NCBI GenBank assembly: GCA_027021615.1
Contig: JALUTY010000017.1
Location: forward strand, 1-64,000
DNA from: a bacterium
Lineage (GTDB): Bacteria; Desulfobacterota; Deferrisomatia; Deferrisomatales; Deferrisomataceae
Direction of reading: 5' to 3'
DNA: 64,000 bases
This document shows positions 43,801-51,707 of the stretch, in pieces (positions within the stretch are counted from its first letter, which is position 1; each line of letters opens with the position of its first letter). The position numbers and the translations under genes are program-made. Below the pieces are notes generated by a model, which was not told the origin of the DNA, did not search any database, and saw nothing but the letters and a program-made list of their open reading frames with translations.

Positions 43801-44472
43801 CCCGAGGCCTACCTGCGCGGCGCGGTGTTCACGCGGAAGAGCGCACGCGAGCAGCAGCAGCGTCGGCTCGACGAGCTCCGGGACCGCCTTCAGCAGACGA
43901 TCCTTCGGGTGTCGTCGGCCGAGTTCCAGGCGGCCCTTAGCCCAGAGGACGTGGCCGCCCAGAAGCAGTACCTGGCCTCCCAGGAGCTGCTCCTGAAGAA
44001 GCTCCAGGCCGCCCGGGCCACGGGCCGGGTGGTGGTGCGGCTCCTTCCCCTGGACGAGATGGAGGGTTCGGACTGGGACGTGGGCCTGGAGGACGGCGAC
44101 ACCCTGACGGTTCCCAAACGGCCCCAGACCGTGAACGTGGTGGGCGCGGTGTACAACCCCACCAGCCTCCTGTGGGAGCCCGCGAACCCCACGGTGGACT
44201 ACTACCTCCAGAAGGTCGGCGGACCCACCCCGGACGCGGACGAGGACGAGATCTATGTGGTCCGGGCCGACGGCACCGTGGTGAGCGGCCGGAGCCTGAG
44301 CGAGGGGAGCTGGTGGTCCCGGGACATCCAGAGCCTCGAGCTCTATCCCGGCGACACGATCCTGGTTCCCGAGAAGGTGCGGAGGGTGAGCTTCATGAAG
44401 GAACTCAAGGACACGACCCAGATCCTCTACCAGATCGCGGTTACGGCCGGCGTGGCCGTGGCCCTGTTCTAG
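40894..44472 (+). CDS. Large multi-SLBB polysaccharide export protein (Wza/GumB-like)
   Basis: Encodes 1192 aa. Signal peptide (residues 1-~28) and a long Pro/Glu-rich spacer precede the poly-export domain (DYRVGPGDRFQVTLWGRIE, ~290). Then come about seven or eight SLBB-type repeats, visible as FVVGEVQSPGSV (~367), VTGLVKRPGVYEL (~449), LFGHVYRPGTYAW (~537), ASGQVRNPGLYRI (~631), a degenerate one (~722-769), ISGMVTRPGRYPY (~842), IAGEVRFPGTYYI (~937) and VVGAVYNPTS (~1079), and a short hydrophobic C-terminus. Typical Wza has three domains and ~380 aa, so this is an extended version that could span the periplasm. Confidence 0.88.
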   Translation: MRMRVRRIVLAMTLAAAWGLPTAAPDAAPQPPSLPLPAQLGKGLPGLPPGVDVNQLLQQLGKGVMPAPAPKEETAAPKVAPPEKPKGIGAFEAEARRILWDGRRTPEREARLEARARELGVGLTQARALWKRVAQERRKLTDQALADVKALWDGRKLADADRAWLIRKWMDAGQSQEEAQRLLDYTLDRLHRLDVYRSVLEAFRADGVITSTEESILAQRRRDLGLTREEAAAVRKELQAEGERPVRDVFEKLREEAASRQPLEPPLELYGKKVFEAPPEAFAPPSALAPPDDYRVGPGDRFQVTLWGRIEAEYDLVVDPEGRVQFPKVGPVSLAGLTYREAREVLRGRAESITGVSAAVTLTSPRSIQVFVVGEVQSPGSVTLSPLSQAVHAVMAAGGPTDLGSLRTVRLRRGGKLLATLDFYKFLRDGTTPGDRPLENGDVVVVPRARVLVKVTGLVKRPGVYELLRGEGLRAALEYAGGLRPDAYGGRVQVERSEGNARKTVLDVNLADLGKDFELRDGDRVTAFPVLPVPENRVRLFGHVYRPGTYAWTPGMRVSSLLGSTDRLKPRVDLDYAVILRDTGPDRVKEVVTFQPGKALDQPGTEADPALQAGDEVFVFSRDAFRPPLRATASGQVRNPGLYRIERGARVADLVRMAGGLAPDALVGRAELLRYLPDRQRQTLYVDLAAALKGDPAHNLELRDEDELVVHSVWDQGAEPVVFVEGEVQAAQNPENLRGASAWDRFRGRAPKSGATTGSVPIPLTRGMTVKDLIFKAGGLTKSAYLPVAYLYRTDPRTKEVTVRTFDLGRALDGDPSHNLELQDLDHVVVHSAYDFRPLQPVEISGMVTRPGRYPYATNLRVRDLVLAAGGLRDEAYLAEAEIVRTEVPEGADQAETRTIRFSLERAMAGDPEHNLQLAPYDKVFVKRIPEWRDTWKVKIAGEVRFPGTYYISKGEHLSSVLRRAGGYTPEAYLRGAVFTRKSAREQQQRRLDELRDRLQQTILRVSSAEFQAALSPEDVAAQKQYLASQELLLKKLQAARATGRVVVRLLPLDEMEGSDWDVGLEDGDTLTVPKRPQTVNVVGAVYNPTSLLWEPANPTVDYYLQKVGGPTPDADEDEIYVVRADGTVVSGRSLSEGSWWSRDIQSLELYPGDTILVPEKVRRVSFMKELKDTTQILYQIAVTAGVAVALF

Positions 44473-44485
44473 CGGGGGCCCTCCC

Positions 44486-45451
44486 ATGAACGAGCCCCGT
44501 CGCCCCGAGCCCCCGCCGGCTGCCACGCCCGGGCCCCCGGCCTACTTCCCCTACTGGGTGCCGCCGGAGGAGGACGAGATCGACCTGCTGGACCTGGTGG
44601 CGGTGCTCCGCCGGCGGTGGCGCCGGATCGCGCTGGTCACGGTGCTGGGCACCGGCCTGGCCGTGGCCTACGCTCTCCTGGCCACCCCCATGTACCGGGC
44701 CGAGGCCGTGATCGCCCCGCCCCAGGAGAAGACCCAGAGCGGCGTGTCCTCGGCCCTGGCCGCCTTCGGCGGGTTCGGGGCCGAGATCGCCGGGAGCCTG
44801 GGCATCTCGCTGGGAACCACCGACGCCAACCGGCTGGAGGCCATCCTCAAGAGCCACCGACTGATCGCACGGGTGGTGGAGAAGCATGACCTCCTCCCGG
44901 TGCTGTTCCACGACGACTGGGACCCGGCCGCCAAGAAATGGCTCGTGGACGATCCCGAGGACGTGCCCAACGTGTGGGACGCCGAGAAGCTCCTCGAGGA
45001 CCTCTACCGGGTGAAGAACGACGCCAAGGCCGGGGTGCTGCGGGTCAGCTTCGAGTGGGAGGACCCGGAGATGGCCGAGCGGATGCTCCGTTACTTCCTG
45101 GACGAGCTCGCCGTGGTGGTCCAGGAGGACGAGCTCAAGCGCATCGAGGCGAATCAACGGTTCGCCGAGGAGCAGCTCAAGAAGGCCACCGACCCCGTGA
45201 TCGTGGCCAAGCTCCAGGCGCTGCTCTCGGAGCAGGTGGAGAAGGCCATGATGGCCCAGAACGTGGAGCAGTTCGCCTACGAGGCCATCGACCCCCCAGC
45301 CGTGTCGGACGAGAAGGTCAAGCCCAAGCGGGCCCTGATCGGGGCTCTGGGGCTCACGGTGTCGCTGTTCTTCGGGGTGTTCCTGGCATTCTTCGCCGAG
45401 TGGATCGACAACGCCAAGGCCCGGGCCCGGCAGAAGGAGGCGGCGGGGTAG
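44486..45451 (+). CDS. Wzz/chain-length-determinant-family polysaccharide co-polymerase
   Basis: Encodes 321 aa. Topology fits Wzz: a proline-rich cytoplasmic tail, TM1 (about residues 52-72), a long periplasmic helical region with EDDELKRIEANQRFAEEQL-type heptads (broken here), the PPAVSDEKVKPKRALI stretch (proline motif) and TM2 (about 280-305). No kinase domain follows. Wzz sets the polymer length and couples to the export channel. It completes a wzi-wza-wzz block; no glycosyltransferases are nearby. Confidence 0.9.
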   Translation: MNEPRRPEPPPAATPGPPAYFPYWVPPEEDEIDLLDLVAVLRRRWRRIALVTVLGTGLAVAYALLATPMYRAEAVIAPPQEKTQSGVSSALAAFGGFGAEIAGSLGISLGTTDANRLEAILKSHRLIARVVEKHDLLPVLFHDDWDPAAKKWLVDDPEDVPNVWDAEKLLEDLYRVKNDAKAGVLRVSFEWEDPEMAERMLRYFLDELAVVVQEDELKRIEANQRFAEEQLKKATDPVIVAKLQALLSEQVEKAMMAQNVEQFAYEAIDPPAVSDEKVKPKRALIGALGLTVSLFFGVFLAFFAEWIDNAKARARQKEAAG

Positions 45452-45457
45452 CCCCGG

Positions 45458-47194
45458 TCATGCAGTGGCCCAGTCCCCCTCGCACCGGTTACACCGGTCG
45501 CCCAGCAGGATCGGCTGGTCCGGCCGGGACCCATGGCGGTAGAGGGTGATGCCTTTGAGCCCCAGGCCGTGGGCCTCGCGGACCAGCCGGGCCGCCACCT
45601 CCGGGCCGGCGTGGGGGGGCAGGTTCACCGTCTTGGACACGGCGTTGTGGGTGTGGGCCTGGAACGCCGCCTGGACCCCCAGGTGGGCCTCGGGCTCCAG
45701 GTCGAGAGCCGTGGCGAACCGGGCCTTCAGGTCCTCGGGCACGCCCGGGACCCGGGCCAGCGACCCCTCGGCCCGGACCCGCTCGAACACCGGCTCCGGA
45801 TCGACGCCTCGTTCCCGAAGGGCCGGCTCGAGCAGGGGGTGCACCCCGAACGAGACGGTACGGCCGTGGAGGCGCCGGGCGTAGGCCAGGCTGAACAACG
45901 GCTCGATCGATCCCGACACCCCGGCCAAGATCGAGATCGACCCCGTGGGTGCCACCGTGGTGACCGTAGCGTTTCGCATGGCGCGGAACCCCTGGCGTTC
46001 CCACCGACTGCCAGGGAACGCCTCGAAGCTGCCCCGCTCCTCCCCCAGCCGACGGGACGCGGCCACGCCGGCCCGTTCCACCGCGGCCATGATCTCCCGG
46101 CCCAGGGCCCGGGCCTCGGGTGAGGCGTAGGGGATGCCCAGGCGGACCAGTAGGTCCGCAAACCCCATCACCCCCAGCCCGATCTTCCGGGTACGGCGGT
46201 TCGCCCGGCCGATCCGGGCCACCGGCGGCCGCGACACCTCCACGCAGTCGTCCAGGAACCGCACCCCCAAGGCTGCGGCCTCGCCCAACCCCTCCCAGTC
46301 TACCCCTCGGCCACGGACGAAGGCTACCAGGTTCAGGGACCCCAGGGTGCAGGACTCGTAGGGAAGGAGGGGCTGCTCGCCGCAGGGGTTCGTGGCCTCC
46401 AGCGGGCCCAGATGGGGCACCGGGTTCGCCCGGTTCACGGCGTCGAGGAATACGGCTCCGGGGTCTCCCACCTGCCAGGCCCCCTCCACCAAGGCGTCGA
46501 ACACCTCCCGCGCCGGGACCCGGCACCAGACCGTCCCATCTCGGGGGTTCACCAGGGCCCACGGGTCGCCCCGGTCCACGGCCCGAGCCAGGGCGTCGGG
46601 AAACCCCACGCTCAGGTTGAAGTTTCGAAGCCCTCCCCCGGTCTTTGCCCTGCAGAACGCCAGGATATCGGGGTGGGTGGCGGAGAGGACCGCCATGTTC
46701 GCGCCCCGCCTCCGGCCCCCCTGGCGGATCACCCGGGTGGAGGTGTCGAACAGCTCCAAGAACGACAGGGGCCCCGACGCCACCCCGCCGGTCGACCCAA
46801 CCCGGTCGCCCGCGGGGCGGATCCGGGAGAACGAGAACCCCGTACCCCCTCCGCTCTTGTGGATCCGTGCCATGTGGGCCAGGGACCGGTAGATCGCCCC
46901 GATGGAGTCCTCCAGGGGCAGGACGAAGCAGGCTGCCAGCTGGCCCAGGGCCGTTCCGGCGTTCATCAGGGTGGGGGAGTTCGGCAGGAACCGAAGCCCA
47001 CGCATCAGGTCGTGGAACCGCTCCGCCCACGGAGCCGGATCCTGCCCCCACCGTCGCTCCGCCCGAGCCACCGCCCGAGCCACCCGCCAGAACAGCCCCT
47101 CCGGGTCCTCGGCCGGGGTCCCGTCGGGCCGGCGCCGGAGGTAGCGCAGCTCCAGCAGGGACTCGGCCTGGGGCGTCAGGGGCGGGTACGCCAT
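45458..47194 (-). CDS. nrdJ: Adenosylcobalamin-dependent (class II) ribonucleotide reductase
   Basis: Encodes 578 aa. The ten-stranded barrel motifs SPTLMNAGTALGQLAACF, NPCGEQPLLPYESCTLGSLNL (with break; finger-loop region with the active-site cysteine in the NPCGE block), APTGSISILAGVSGSIEP, and the C-terminal redox CNRCEG pair are present. Class II NrdJ reduces ribonucleotides with AdoCbl and is oxygen-independent, consistent with an anaerobe. The ATG at 47194 follows GGGAG (GTG is 1 codon earlier). The cobalamin adenosyltransferase gene lies 440 bp beyond its start. Confidence 0.93.
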   Translation of the reverse strand: MAYPPLTPQAESLLELRYLRRRPDGTPAEDPEGLFWRVARAVARAERRWGQDPAPWAERFHDLMRGLRFLPNSPTLMNAGTALGQLAACFVLPLEDSIGAIYRSLAHMARIHKSGGGTGFSFSRIRPAGDRVGSTGGVASGPLSFLELFDTSTRVIRQGGRRRGANMAVLSATHPDILAFCRAKTGGGLRNFNLSVGFPDALARAVDRGDPWALVNPRDGTVWCRVPAREVFDALVEGAWQVGDPGAVFLDAVNRANPVPHLGPLEATNPCGEQPLLPYESCTLGSLNLVAFVRGRGVDWEGLGEAAALGVRFLDDCVEVSRPPVARIGRANRRTRKIGLGVMGFADLLVRLGIPYASPEARALGREIMAAVERAGVAASRRLGEERGSFEAFPGSRWERQGFRAMRNATVTTVAPTGSISILAGVSGSIEPLFSLAYARRLHGRTVSFGVHPLLEPALRERGVDPEPVFERVRAEGSLARVPGVPEDLKARFATALDLEPEAHLGVQAAFQAHTHNAVSKTVNLPPHAGPEVAARLVREAHGLGLKGITLYRHGSRPDQPILLGDRCNRCEGDWATA

Positions 47195-47226
47195 CACAAA
47201 AGCTCCCAGCAGCCCGCACAGACATG

Positions 47227-47257
47227 ACGGGCGTCTTCCTCGTCGGCGGACGCCCGT
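47227..47257 (-). terminator. Hairpin between small basic gene and nrdJ
   Basis: ACGGGCGTC (47227-47235) pairs perfectly with GACGCCCGT (47249-47257). It lies between two minus-strand genes. No T run follows, so it may attenuate or simply stabilise the message. Confidence 0.4.
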
Positions 47258-47273
47258 TCGCGCTCGGGGGCCC

Positions 47274-47393
47274 TTACTTCTTCCTCTTGGCCTTGGCGGC
47301 CTGGGCCTTCAGCTCCTTGATCCGGGCCTTCAACCGCTTCATCCGGCGATGCCGCCGCCGCTTGATCTCCCGCTTTCGCTCGCTGATCGGCAT
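47274..47393 (-). CDS. Small highly basic protein
   Basis: Encodes 39 aa: MPISERKREIKRRRHRRMKR and then LKARIKELKAQAAKAKRKK. About half the residues are Lys or Arg and a single amphipathic helix is likely. GGAAGGAGA lies seven bases before the ATG, strong evidence of translation. Similar small KR-rich proteins are annotated in deltaproteobacteria without function; RNA or nucleic acid binding is a guess. It lies 80 bp upstream of nrdJ on the same strand. Confidence 0.7.
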   Translation of the reverse strand: MPISERKREIKRRRHRRMKRLKARIKELKAQAAKAKRKK

Positions 47394-47413
47394 GGTCCCG
47401 TCTCCTTCCCAGT

Positions 47414-47447
47414 AACTTCGGTCGTCAGTCGTTGGTCGTCGGTCGAA
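47414..47447 (+). repeat. MR 7-bp array fragment
   Basis: AACTTCGGTC followed by GTCAGTC, GTTGGTC, GTCGGTC 7-base units; no hairpin or 8-base array follows. Confidence 0.6.
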
Positions 47448-47474
47448 AGCTCGTCTCGACATCGGAGTCGGGGG

Positions 47475-47587
47475 GCATGGGGTCTGCTGGAACGCCCGCC
47501 CGTCTAGCGGGCCAATCTAGCCGGAATTTCTCTAGTTTCTAGTCTCTAGTTTCTAGTCTCTGGCCCGGCCGGAAGCAGGCCCCATGC
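47475..47587. repeat. PE1 copy d, deleted, carrying a TCTAGTY array
   Basis: The ends GCATGGGGTCTGCT and AGCAGGCCCCATGC pair with one wobble position. The PE1 interior is gone and replaced by CTAGC and a TCTAGTT/TCTAGTC 7-base array (47530-47561). The gap 47394-47637 has no gene. Confidence 0.65.
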
Positions 47588-47637
47588 CCGCCACCGCCGG
47601 TGCCCAGGGCCCGGGGCGCGGGTCTACGAGGCAGACG

Positions 47638-48165
47638 CTAAAACTCGATCCCCTTCTGGGCCTTGATCCCCGCCCGGAACGGGTGCTTCACCTCCCGCAT
47701 CTCGGTCACCAGGTCCGCGACCTCCACCACCTCGGGCCTGGCGTTGCGGCCGGTGAGCACGAGGTGCACCGGGTCCGGCTTGTCCCGGATCAGACGGAGC
47801 ACCTCTTCCACCGGCACCAGCCCGTAGTCCACGGCGTAGTTGATCTCGTCGAGGATCACCAGGTCGTACCGGCCCGAGAGCACCTTCCCCCGGGCCGCAT
47901 CCAGGGTCTCCCGGGCCAGGGCCACGTCTTCGGGGTCCGGGGTCGGGGCGCCCAGGTTCACGAACCCCCGCCCCATGGGCTGGATCTCGAACCCCGGCAG
48001 GAACTCAGGAGCCTTGAGCTCGCCATACTTCCAGCTGCCCTTGATGAACTGAACCATGGCCACCCGCATCCCCTGCCCCACCGCCCGAAGGGCCAGCCCC
48101 AGAGCGGCAGTGGTCTTTCCTTTGCCGGGGCCCGTGTGCACGATCACCAAACCTTTGCGAGCCAT
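47638..48165 (-). CDS. cobO: Cob(I)yrinic acid a,c-diamide adenosyltransferase
   Basis: Encodes 175 aa of the CobA/BtuR family. P-loop HTGPGKGKTTAALGLALR (residues ~10-27), FIKGSWKYGEL and VILDEINYAVDYGLV are characteristic. It transfers the 5'-deoxyadenosyl group from ATP to cobalamin or a precursor, producing AdoCbl, needed by NrdJ nearby. It follows ybaB by 10 bp and is the last gene of the dnaX-ybaB-cobO unit. Confidence 0.94.
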   Translation of the reverse strand: MARKGLVIVHTGPGKGKTTAALGLALRAVGQGMRVAMVQFIKGSWKYGELKAPEFLPGFEIQPMGRGFVNLGAPTPDPEDVALARETLDAARGKVLSGRYDLVILDEINYAVDYGLVPVEEVLRLIRDKPDPVHLVLTGRNARPEVVEVADLVTEMREVKHPFRAGIKAQKGIEF

Positions 48166-48175
48166 GACGGCGCCC

Positions 48176-48496
48176 TTAGAACAGCCCGGGAAGGTTGAGC
48201 CCCAGCCCGCCGGCCACCTTTCCCATTTCCTCGGCCACCATCTCCTGGGACCTCTTGATCGCCTCGCTCACCGCGGCCATCACCAAGTCCTGAAGCATCT
48301 CCACGTCGTCGGGATCCACCACCTCCGGGTCGATGGTCAGAGACACGACCTCCTGCTTGCCGTTGACCACACAGCGCACCATGCCGCCCCCGGCCGCGGC
48401 CTCCACGGTGCGCTGGGCCAGATCATCTTGTACCTTCGCCATGCGCCGCTGCATCTCCTGGGCCTGGCGCATCAAATTCCCGAGCCCTTTTGCCAT
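48176..48496 (-). CDS. ybaB: YbaB/EbfC nucleoid-associated protein
   Basis: Encodes 106 aa. LMRQAQEMQRRMAKVQDDLA, the GGMVRCVVNGKQEVVSLTIDPEVV core and AVSEAIKRSQEMVAEEMGK are diagnostic. The YbaB/EbfC dimer binds DNA. It lies 14 bp after dnaX as usual, but the recR gene that normally follows is absent; cobO takes its place. Confidence 0.95.
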   Translation of the reverse strand: MAKGLGNLMRQAQEMQRRMAKVQDDLAQRTVEAAAGGGMVRCVVNGKQEVVSLTIDPEVVDPDDVEMLQDLVMAAVSEAIKRSQEMVAEEMGKVAGGLGLNLPGLF

Positions 48497-48510
48497 CGGA
48501 GTCTCCTTCG

Positions 48511-50208
48511 TTACGGTTTCAACACCTTCACATCTTCCACGGTTCCGTCGAAGATTTCCAGGGCCCCCCGCACCAGAGGGTGCTCCAGGGCCTCTTTTCG
48601 GAGGTTTCGCGCCCGGTCCGAGGCCGAGCGGGGCCGAGGCTCCCCGGATCCCGACGACACCACGAACTCCACCCCGGTCCCGGGGCCCCAGACCCGGCCG
48701 GCCGCCTCCCGAAGAACCGGTGCCTTGGCCCGAAAGAAGAAGAGCTGCTCCCGGTCCGTCTCCAGCACCAGCCGGCTCGCGGCCGCATCCCAGGCGGAGA
48801 GGCGGGCGTGCTCCCTCAGCACGTTCCACACCGCCCGGTTGCGCTCGCGCAGGTCCTCCAGGAACCGGTTCCACCCCTCCCCCGGCTCGGCCGGGGGTTC
48901 TGGCGCCCCGGTCGAAGGGGCGGGAGGAGACTCCGGCTCCCGGGGCGCCTCCGGCGGCGAAGGGGCGACGGATGTGCCCTCCGGGGGGTCGGGCCTCCGA
49001 GCGCCGGTCCGTCCGGCAGCAACACGCTCCGGCAGCCGGGGGCGGGTCGGGCCGGGGGCACGGGCCCCTCCCTCGCTGGGGGGACCGCCTCCCCGCCCCA
49101 CCTCGGCCAGCGAGATCAAGGGGGGGAGCAGGGCCATCTTGACCAGGGTCATCTCCAGCACGGCCCACGGCTCCGGGGCCCGCCGAACGAGCTCCAGCCC
49201 CCGCGCCAGCATGTCGAACCGGGCGTGCACATCCTCCCACCCCACCCCCTGCACCAGCCCTATCGCCTCCTCGAGCTCGTCTCGGGGCAGATCCACTAAC
49301 CCCGATGGATCTTGAACCACACGCAGCACCGACAGGTCGCGGAACAGCTCCAGCAGATCCTGGGCCAAGCGGCCCACGTCCACGCCGAAGCGACGGGCGT
49401 GGTCCAGGGCATCGAGCACCGACCGGGCGTCCCGGGAGAGGAGGTGTTCAGCCAGCCCAAGCAGGAGGTCCCGATCCACCACGCCGAGCACGTCCCGTAC
49501 GGCCTCCTGGGTCACGCGGCCCCCCGCGTAGGCGATGACCTGATCGAGCAGGCTCTGCGCGTCGCGCACGCTGCCCTCGGCCTCGCGGGCGATGGCCGCC
49601 AGGGCGGCCTCGTCCGCCTCGACCCCCTCGGCACGGGCCACGTCCCCCAGCAAGGCCACCAGCTCCCGGCGGTCCAGACGGCGGAAGTCGAACTGCTGGC
49701 ACCGGCTCAGGATGGTGGCCGGCACCTTGTGGGGGTCGGTCGTGGCGAACACGAACACCACGTGGGGCGGGGGCTCCTCTAGCGTCTTCAACAGGGCGTT
49801 GAAGGCCGCGGTGGAGAGCATGTGGACCTCGTCGATGATGTACACCCGATAGGGCCCCACCTGGGGGGGATAGCGCACCGCCTCCCGCAGCCGGCGCACG
49901 TCGTCGACCCCGGTGTTGGACGCACCGTCGATCTCCAGCACGTCGGGGCTGCGGCCCTGGGTGATCTCCCGGCACGAGGAGCAGGTGTTGCAGGGGTCGT
50001 GGGTGGGACCCTCCCGGCAGTTGAGGGCCTTCGCGAGGATCCGGGCGGCCGAGGTCTTGCCCACCCCCCGGATCCCGGTGAACAGGTAGGCGTGGGCGAT
50101 CCGCCCCGAGCGCAAGGCGTTCGTCAGGGCCCGTACGACGTGGGCCTGGCCCCTAAGCTCGGCAAAGCGTTGGGGCCGCCACTTTCTCGCCAGAACCTGG
50201 TAGGCCAT
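48511..50208 (-). CDS. dnaX: DNA polymerase III subunit gamma/tau
   Basis: Encodes 565 aa. AAA+ region with Walker A TGIRGVGKTSAARIL, zinc-ligand cysteines CREGPTHDPCNTCSSC, DEVHMLSTAAFNALLKTLEEPP (Walker B and sensor I) and the DLLGLAEHLL collar region. The C-terminal proline-rich linker and final domain are shorter than E. coli tau. It builds the clamp loader that opens the sliding clamp. SRP RNA lies 70 bp upstream. Confidence 0.95.
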   Translation of the reverse strand: MAYQVLARKWRPQRFAELRGQAHVVRALTNALRSGRIAHAYLFTGIRGVGKTSAARILAKALNCREGPTHDPCNTCSSCREITQGRSPDVLEIDGASNTGVDDVRRLREAVRYPPQVGPYRVYIIDEVHMLSTAAFNALLKTLEEPPPHVVFVFATTDPHKVPATILSRCQQFDFRRLDRRELVALLGDVARAEGVEADEAALAAIAREAEGSVRDAQSLLDQVIAYAGGRVTQEAVRDVLGVVDRDLLLGLAEHLLSRDARSVLDALDHARRFGVDVGRLAQDLLELFRDLSVLRVVQDPSGLVDLPRDELEEAIGLVQGVGWEDVHARFDMLARGLELVRRAPEPWAVLEMTLVKMALLPPLISLAEVGRGGGPPSEGGARAPGPTRPRLPERVAAGRTGARRPDPPEGTSVAPSPPEAPREPESPPAPSTGAPEPPAEPGEGWNRFLEDLRERNRAVWNVLREHARLSAWDAAASRLVLETDREQLFFFRAKAPVLREAAGRVWGPGTGVEFVVSSGSGEPRPRSASDRARNLRKEALEHPLVRGALEIFDGTVEDVKVLKP

Positions 50209-50278
50209 CCGAGACGTTCCGTGGGGGTGGGGGAGAACCTGGGCTCACGACCCCGAAAACGCGACCGGCGCGGACACC

Positions 50279-50386
<108 letters not shown>

Positions 50387-50438
50387 GCTGCCCGCGCCGG
50401 CTCCGCCCTCGTTTGTCGGGCGGTTCGAGATCGAAAAA

Positions 50439-50528
50439 TGGCGGAGAGGGAGGGATTCGAACCCCCGGTACCCAAAAGGGTACAGTTGATTTCGAGTCAA
50501 CCGCCTTCGACCACTCGGCCACCTCTCC
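50439..50528 (-). tRNA. tRNA-Ser(CGA)
   Basis: The minus strand begins GGAGAGGTGGCCGAGTGGTC, with the anticodon loop CTCGAAA (anticodon CGA), a long variable arm (GTACCCTTTTGGGTAC), T-loop GGTTCGAATCC and an encoded CCA. It reads UCG codons. Confidence 0.95.
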
Positions 50529-50585
50529 GCTCGTCGGCAGCTGATCGGGCTCGGCTCCGTAAAGGGCTCGGTCCTCCGCGGTCCG

Positions 50586-51101
50586 TCAGCCGTCCGGGTC
50601 TCCCCTCCGGCCACGGAAGAACTCCTGGAGCACCTGTGCAGCCTCGATGTGCCGAACCCCCCGAACCACCCGGATCCGGTGGTTCAGACGGGGGTCGTCG
50701 CTCAGGTCGTACAGAGTGCCGGCCGCACCGGCGCGGGGATCGGGGGCTCCGTACACCAAAGCCGGGACCCGCGCTTGGATCATTGCACCCATGCACATGG
50801 GGCACGGCTCCAGCGTCACCACCATCACCGCCCGGTCGAGCCGCCACCGGCCCACACTCCGGGCCGCCGTCCGGAGCACCACGCACTCGGCATGCGCCAT
50901 GGGATCGGCAAGGGTCTCCCGCTGGTTGTGTCCCCGCGCCAACACCCGGCCCTCCCAAAGGAGCACCGCTCCCACAGGGACCTCTCCCTTGCCTGCGGCG
51001 ACCCTGGCCTCTTCCAGGGCGAGACCCATGGCCTCCTCCAGGCAAGAAGCGGGAGGATACCACGCCCCCTGCGGCGTTGCAACGAACCCCTCGGCGTTCA
51101 T
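50586..51101 (-). CDS. tadA: tRNA-specific adenosine deaminase
   Basis: Encodes about 171 aa. The deaminase zinc motifs are HAECVVL (HAE) and EPCPMCMGAMIQ (PCxxC), with GEVPVGAVLLWEG before them. TadA converts A34 to inosine in tRNA-Arg(ACG). The exact start is uncertain: ATG 51101 has a weak AGG site, and the first ~25 residues are not conserved; a downstream Met (residue 25) is possible. Confidence 0.93.
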   Translation of the reverse strand: MNAEGFVATPQGAWYPPASCLEEAMGLALEEARVAAGKGEVPVGAVLLWEGRVLARGHNQRETLADPMAHAECVVLRTAARSVGRWRLDRAVMVVTLEPCPMCMGAMIQARVPALVYGAPDPRAGAAGTLYDLSDDPRLNHRIRVVRGVRHIEAAQVLQEFFRGRRGDPDG

Positions 51102-51203
51102 GACCTCACTGTACCATGGGGGCCTTGCCCCCTCAACGGCACGCGATGTGCATTCGTGCACAACCGAAGAACCCTTCCCTTCTTCTGGCGAGGAGGTGCT
51201 GCC

Positions 51204-51599
51204 ATGAGCATCGGCGGTGTTCACAAGGTCTTGGGCGCGTTCCTTCCGGGCGGTCTCCCCCCGGACCACGCGTTTTCCCCAGAGGTGCTGGAACGGGCAC
51301 GGAGGTGCTACCAAAAGCTCGAGCAGCTTGGGTTCCGCCTGGAGCCAGGCCGAGCTTTGTTACGAATTCGAAACGAGGGGGCCGGGTTTGCGTTCGTCGC
51401 CCACCTCTCCCACCCCGACGACCTGGGGGAGCGCCGTGCGCTGTTCCGGGCTTTGCGCTCCCGGTTCGGCACCCGACGGGAGAGGTGGTTTCCCTGGCTG
51501 TTCGCGGCGGGGCCCCAGGTGTCCGAACCTTACGAGGCGCTCCGGTACCTGGTCGAGCGCTGCCAGGAGGCTCGGGACCGGGAAACTCCGGCCGCCTGA
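51204..51599 (+). CDS. Small protein of unknown function
   Basis: Encodes 131 aa, starting MSIGGVHKVLGAFLPGGLPP after GAGGAGGTGCTGCC. The sequence has no membrane segment, signal peptide or known domain; it is slightly basic with RALFRALRSRFGTRRERW. It is divergent from tadA. I cannot assign it. Confidence 0.7.
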   Translation: MSIGGVHKVLGAFLPGGLPPDHAFSPEVLERARRCYQKLEQLGFRLEPGRALLRIRNEGAGFAFVAHLSHPDDLGERRALFRALRSRFGTRRERWFPWLFAAGPQVSEPYEALRYLVERCQEARDRETPAA

Positions 51600-51707
51600 C
51601 GCACAACGCACGGGCAGCACAGACCCCATGCCCTCGAACGTGATACTGCGGTGCAGAGCTACTTGAAACGGTGGGAGACGAAAGAAGTTTTTGGCCATAC
51701 AGCCTCC

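Noticed and set aside
47394-47637. Cobalamin riboswitch near nrdJ and cobO
   Set aside because: The gaps contain repeats; no B12-box (GCCACTG-like) sequence was seen.
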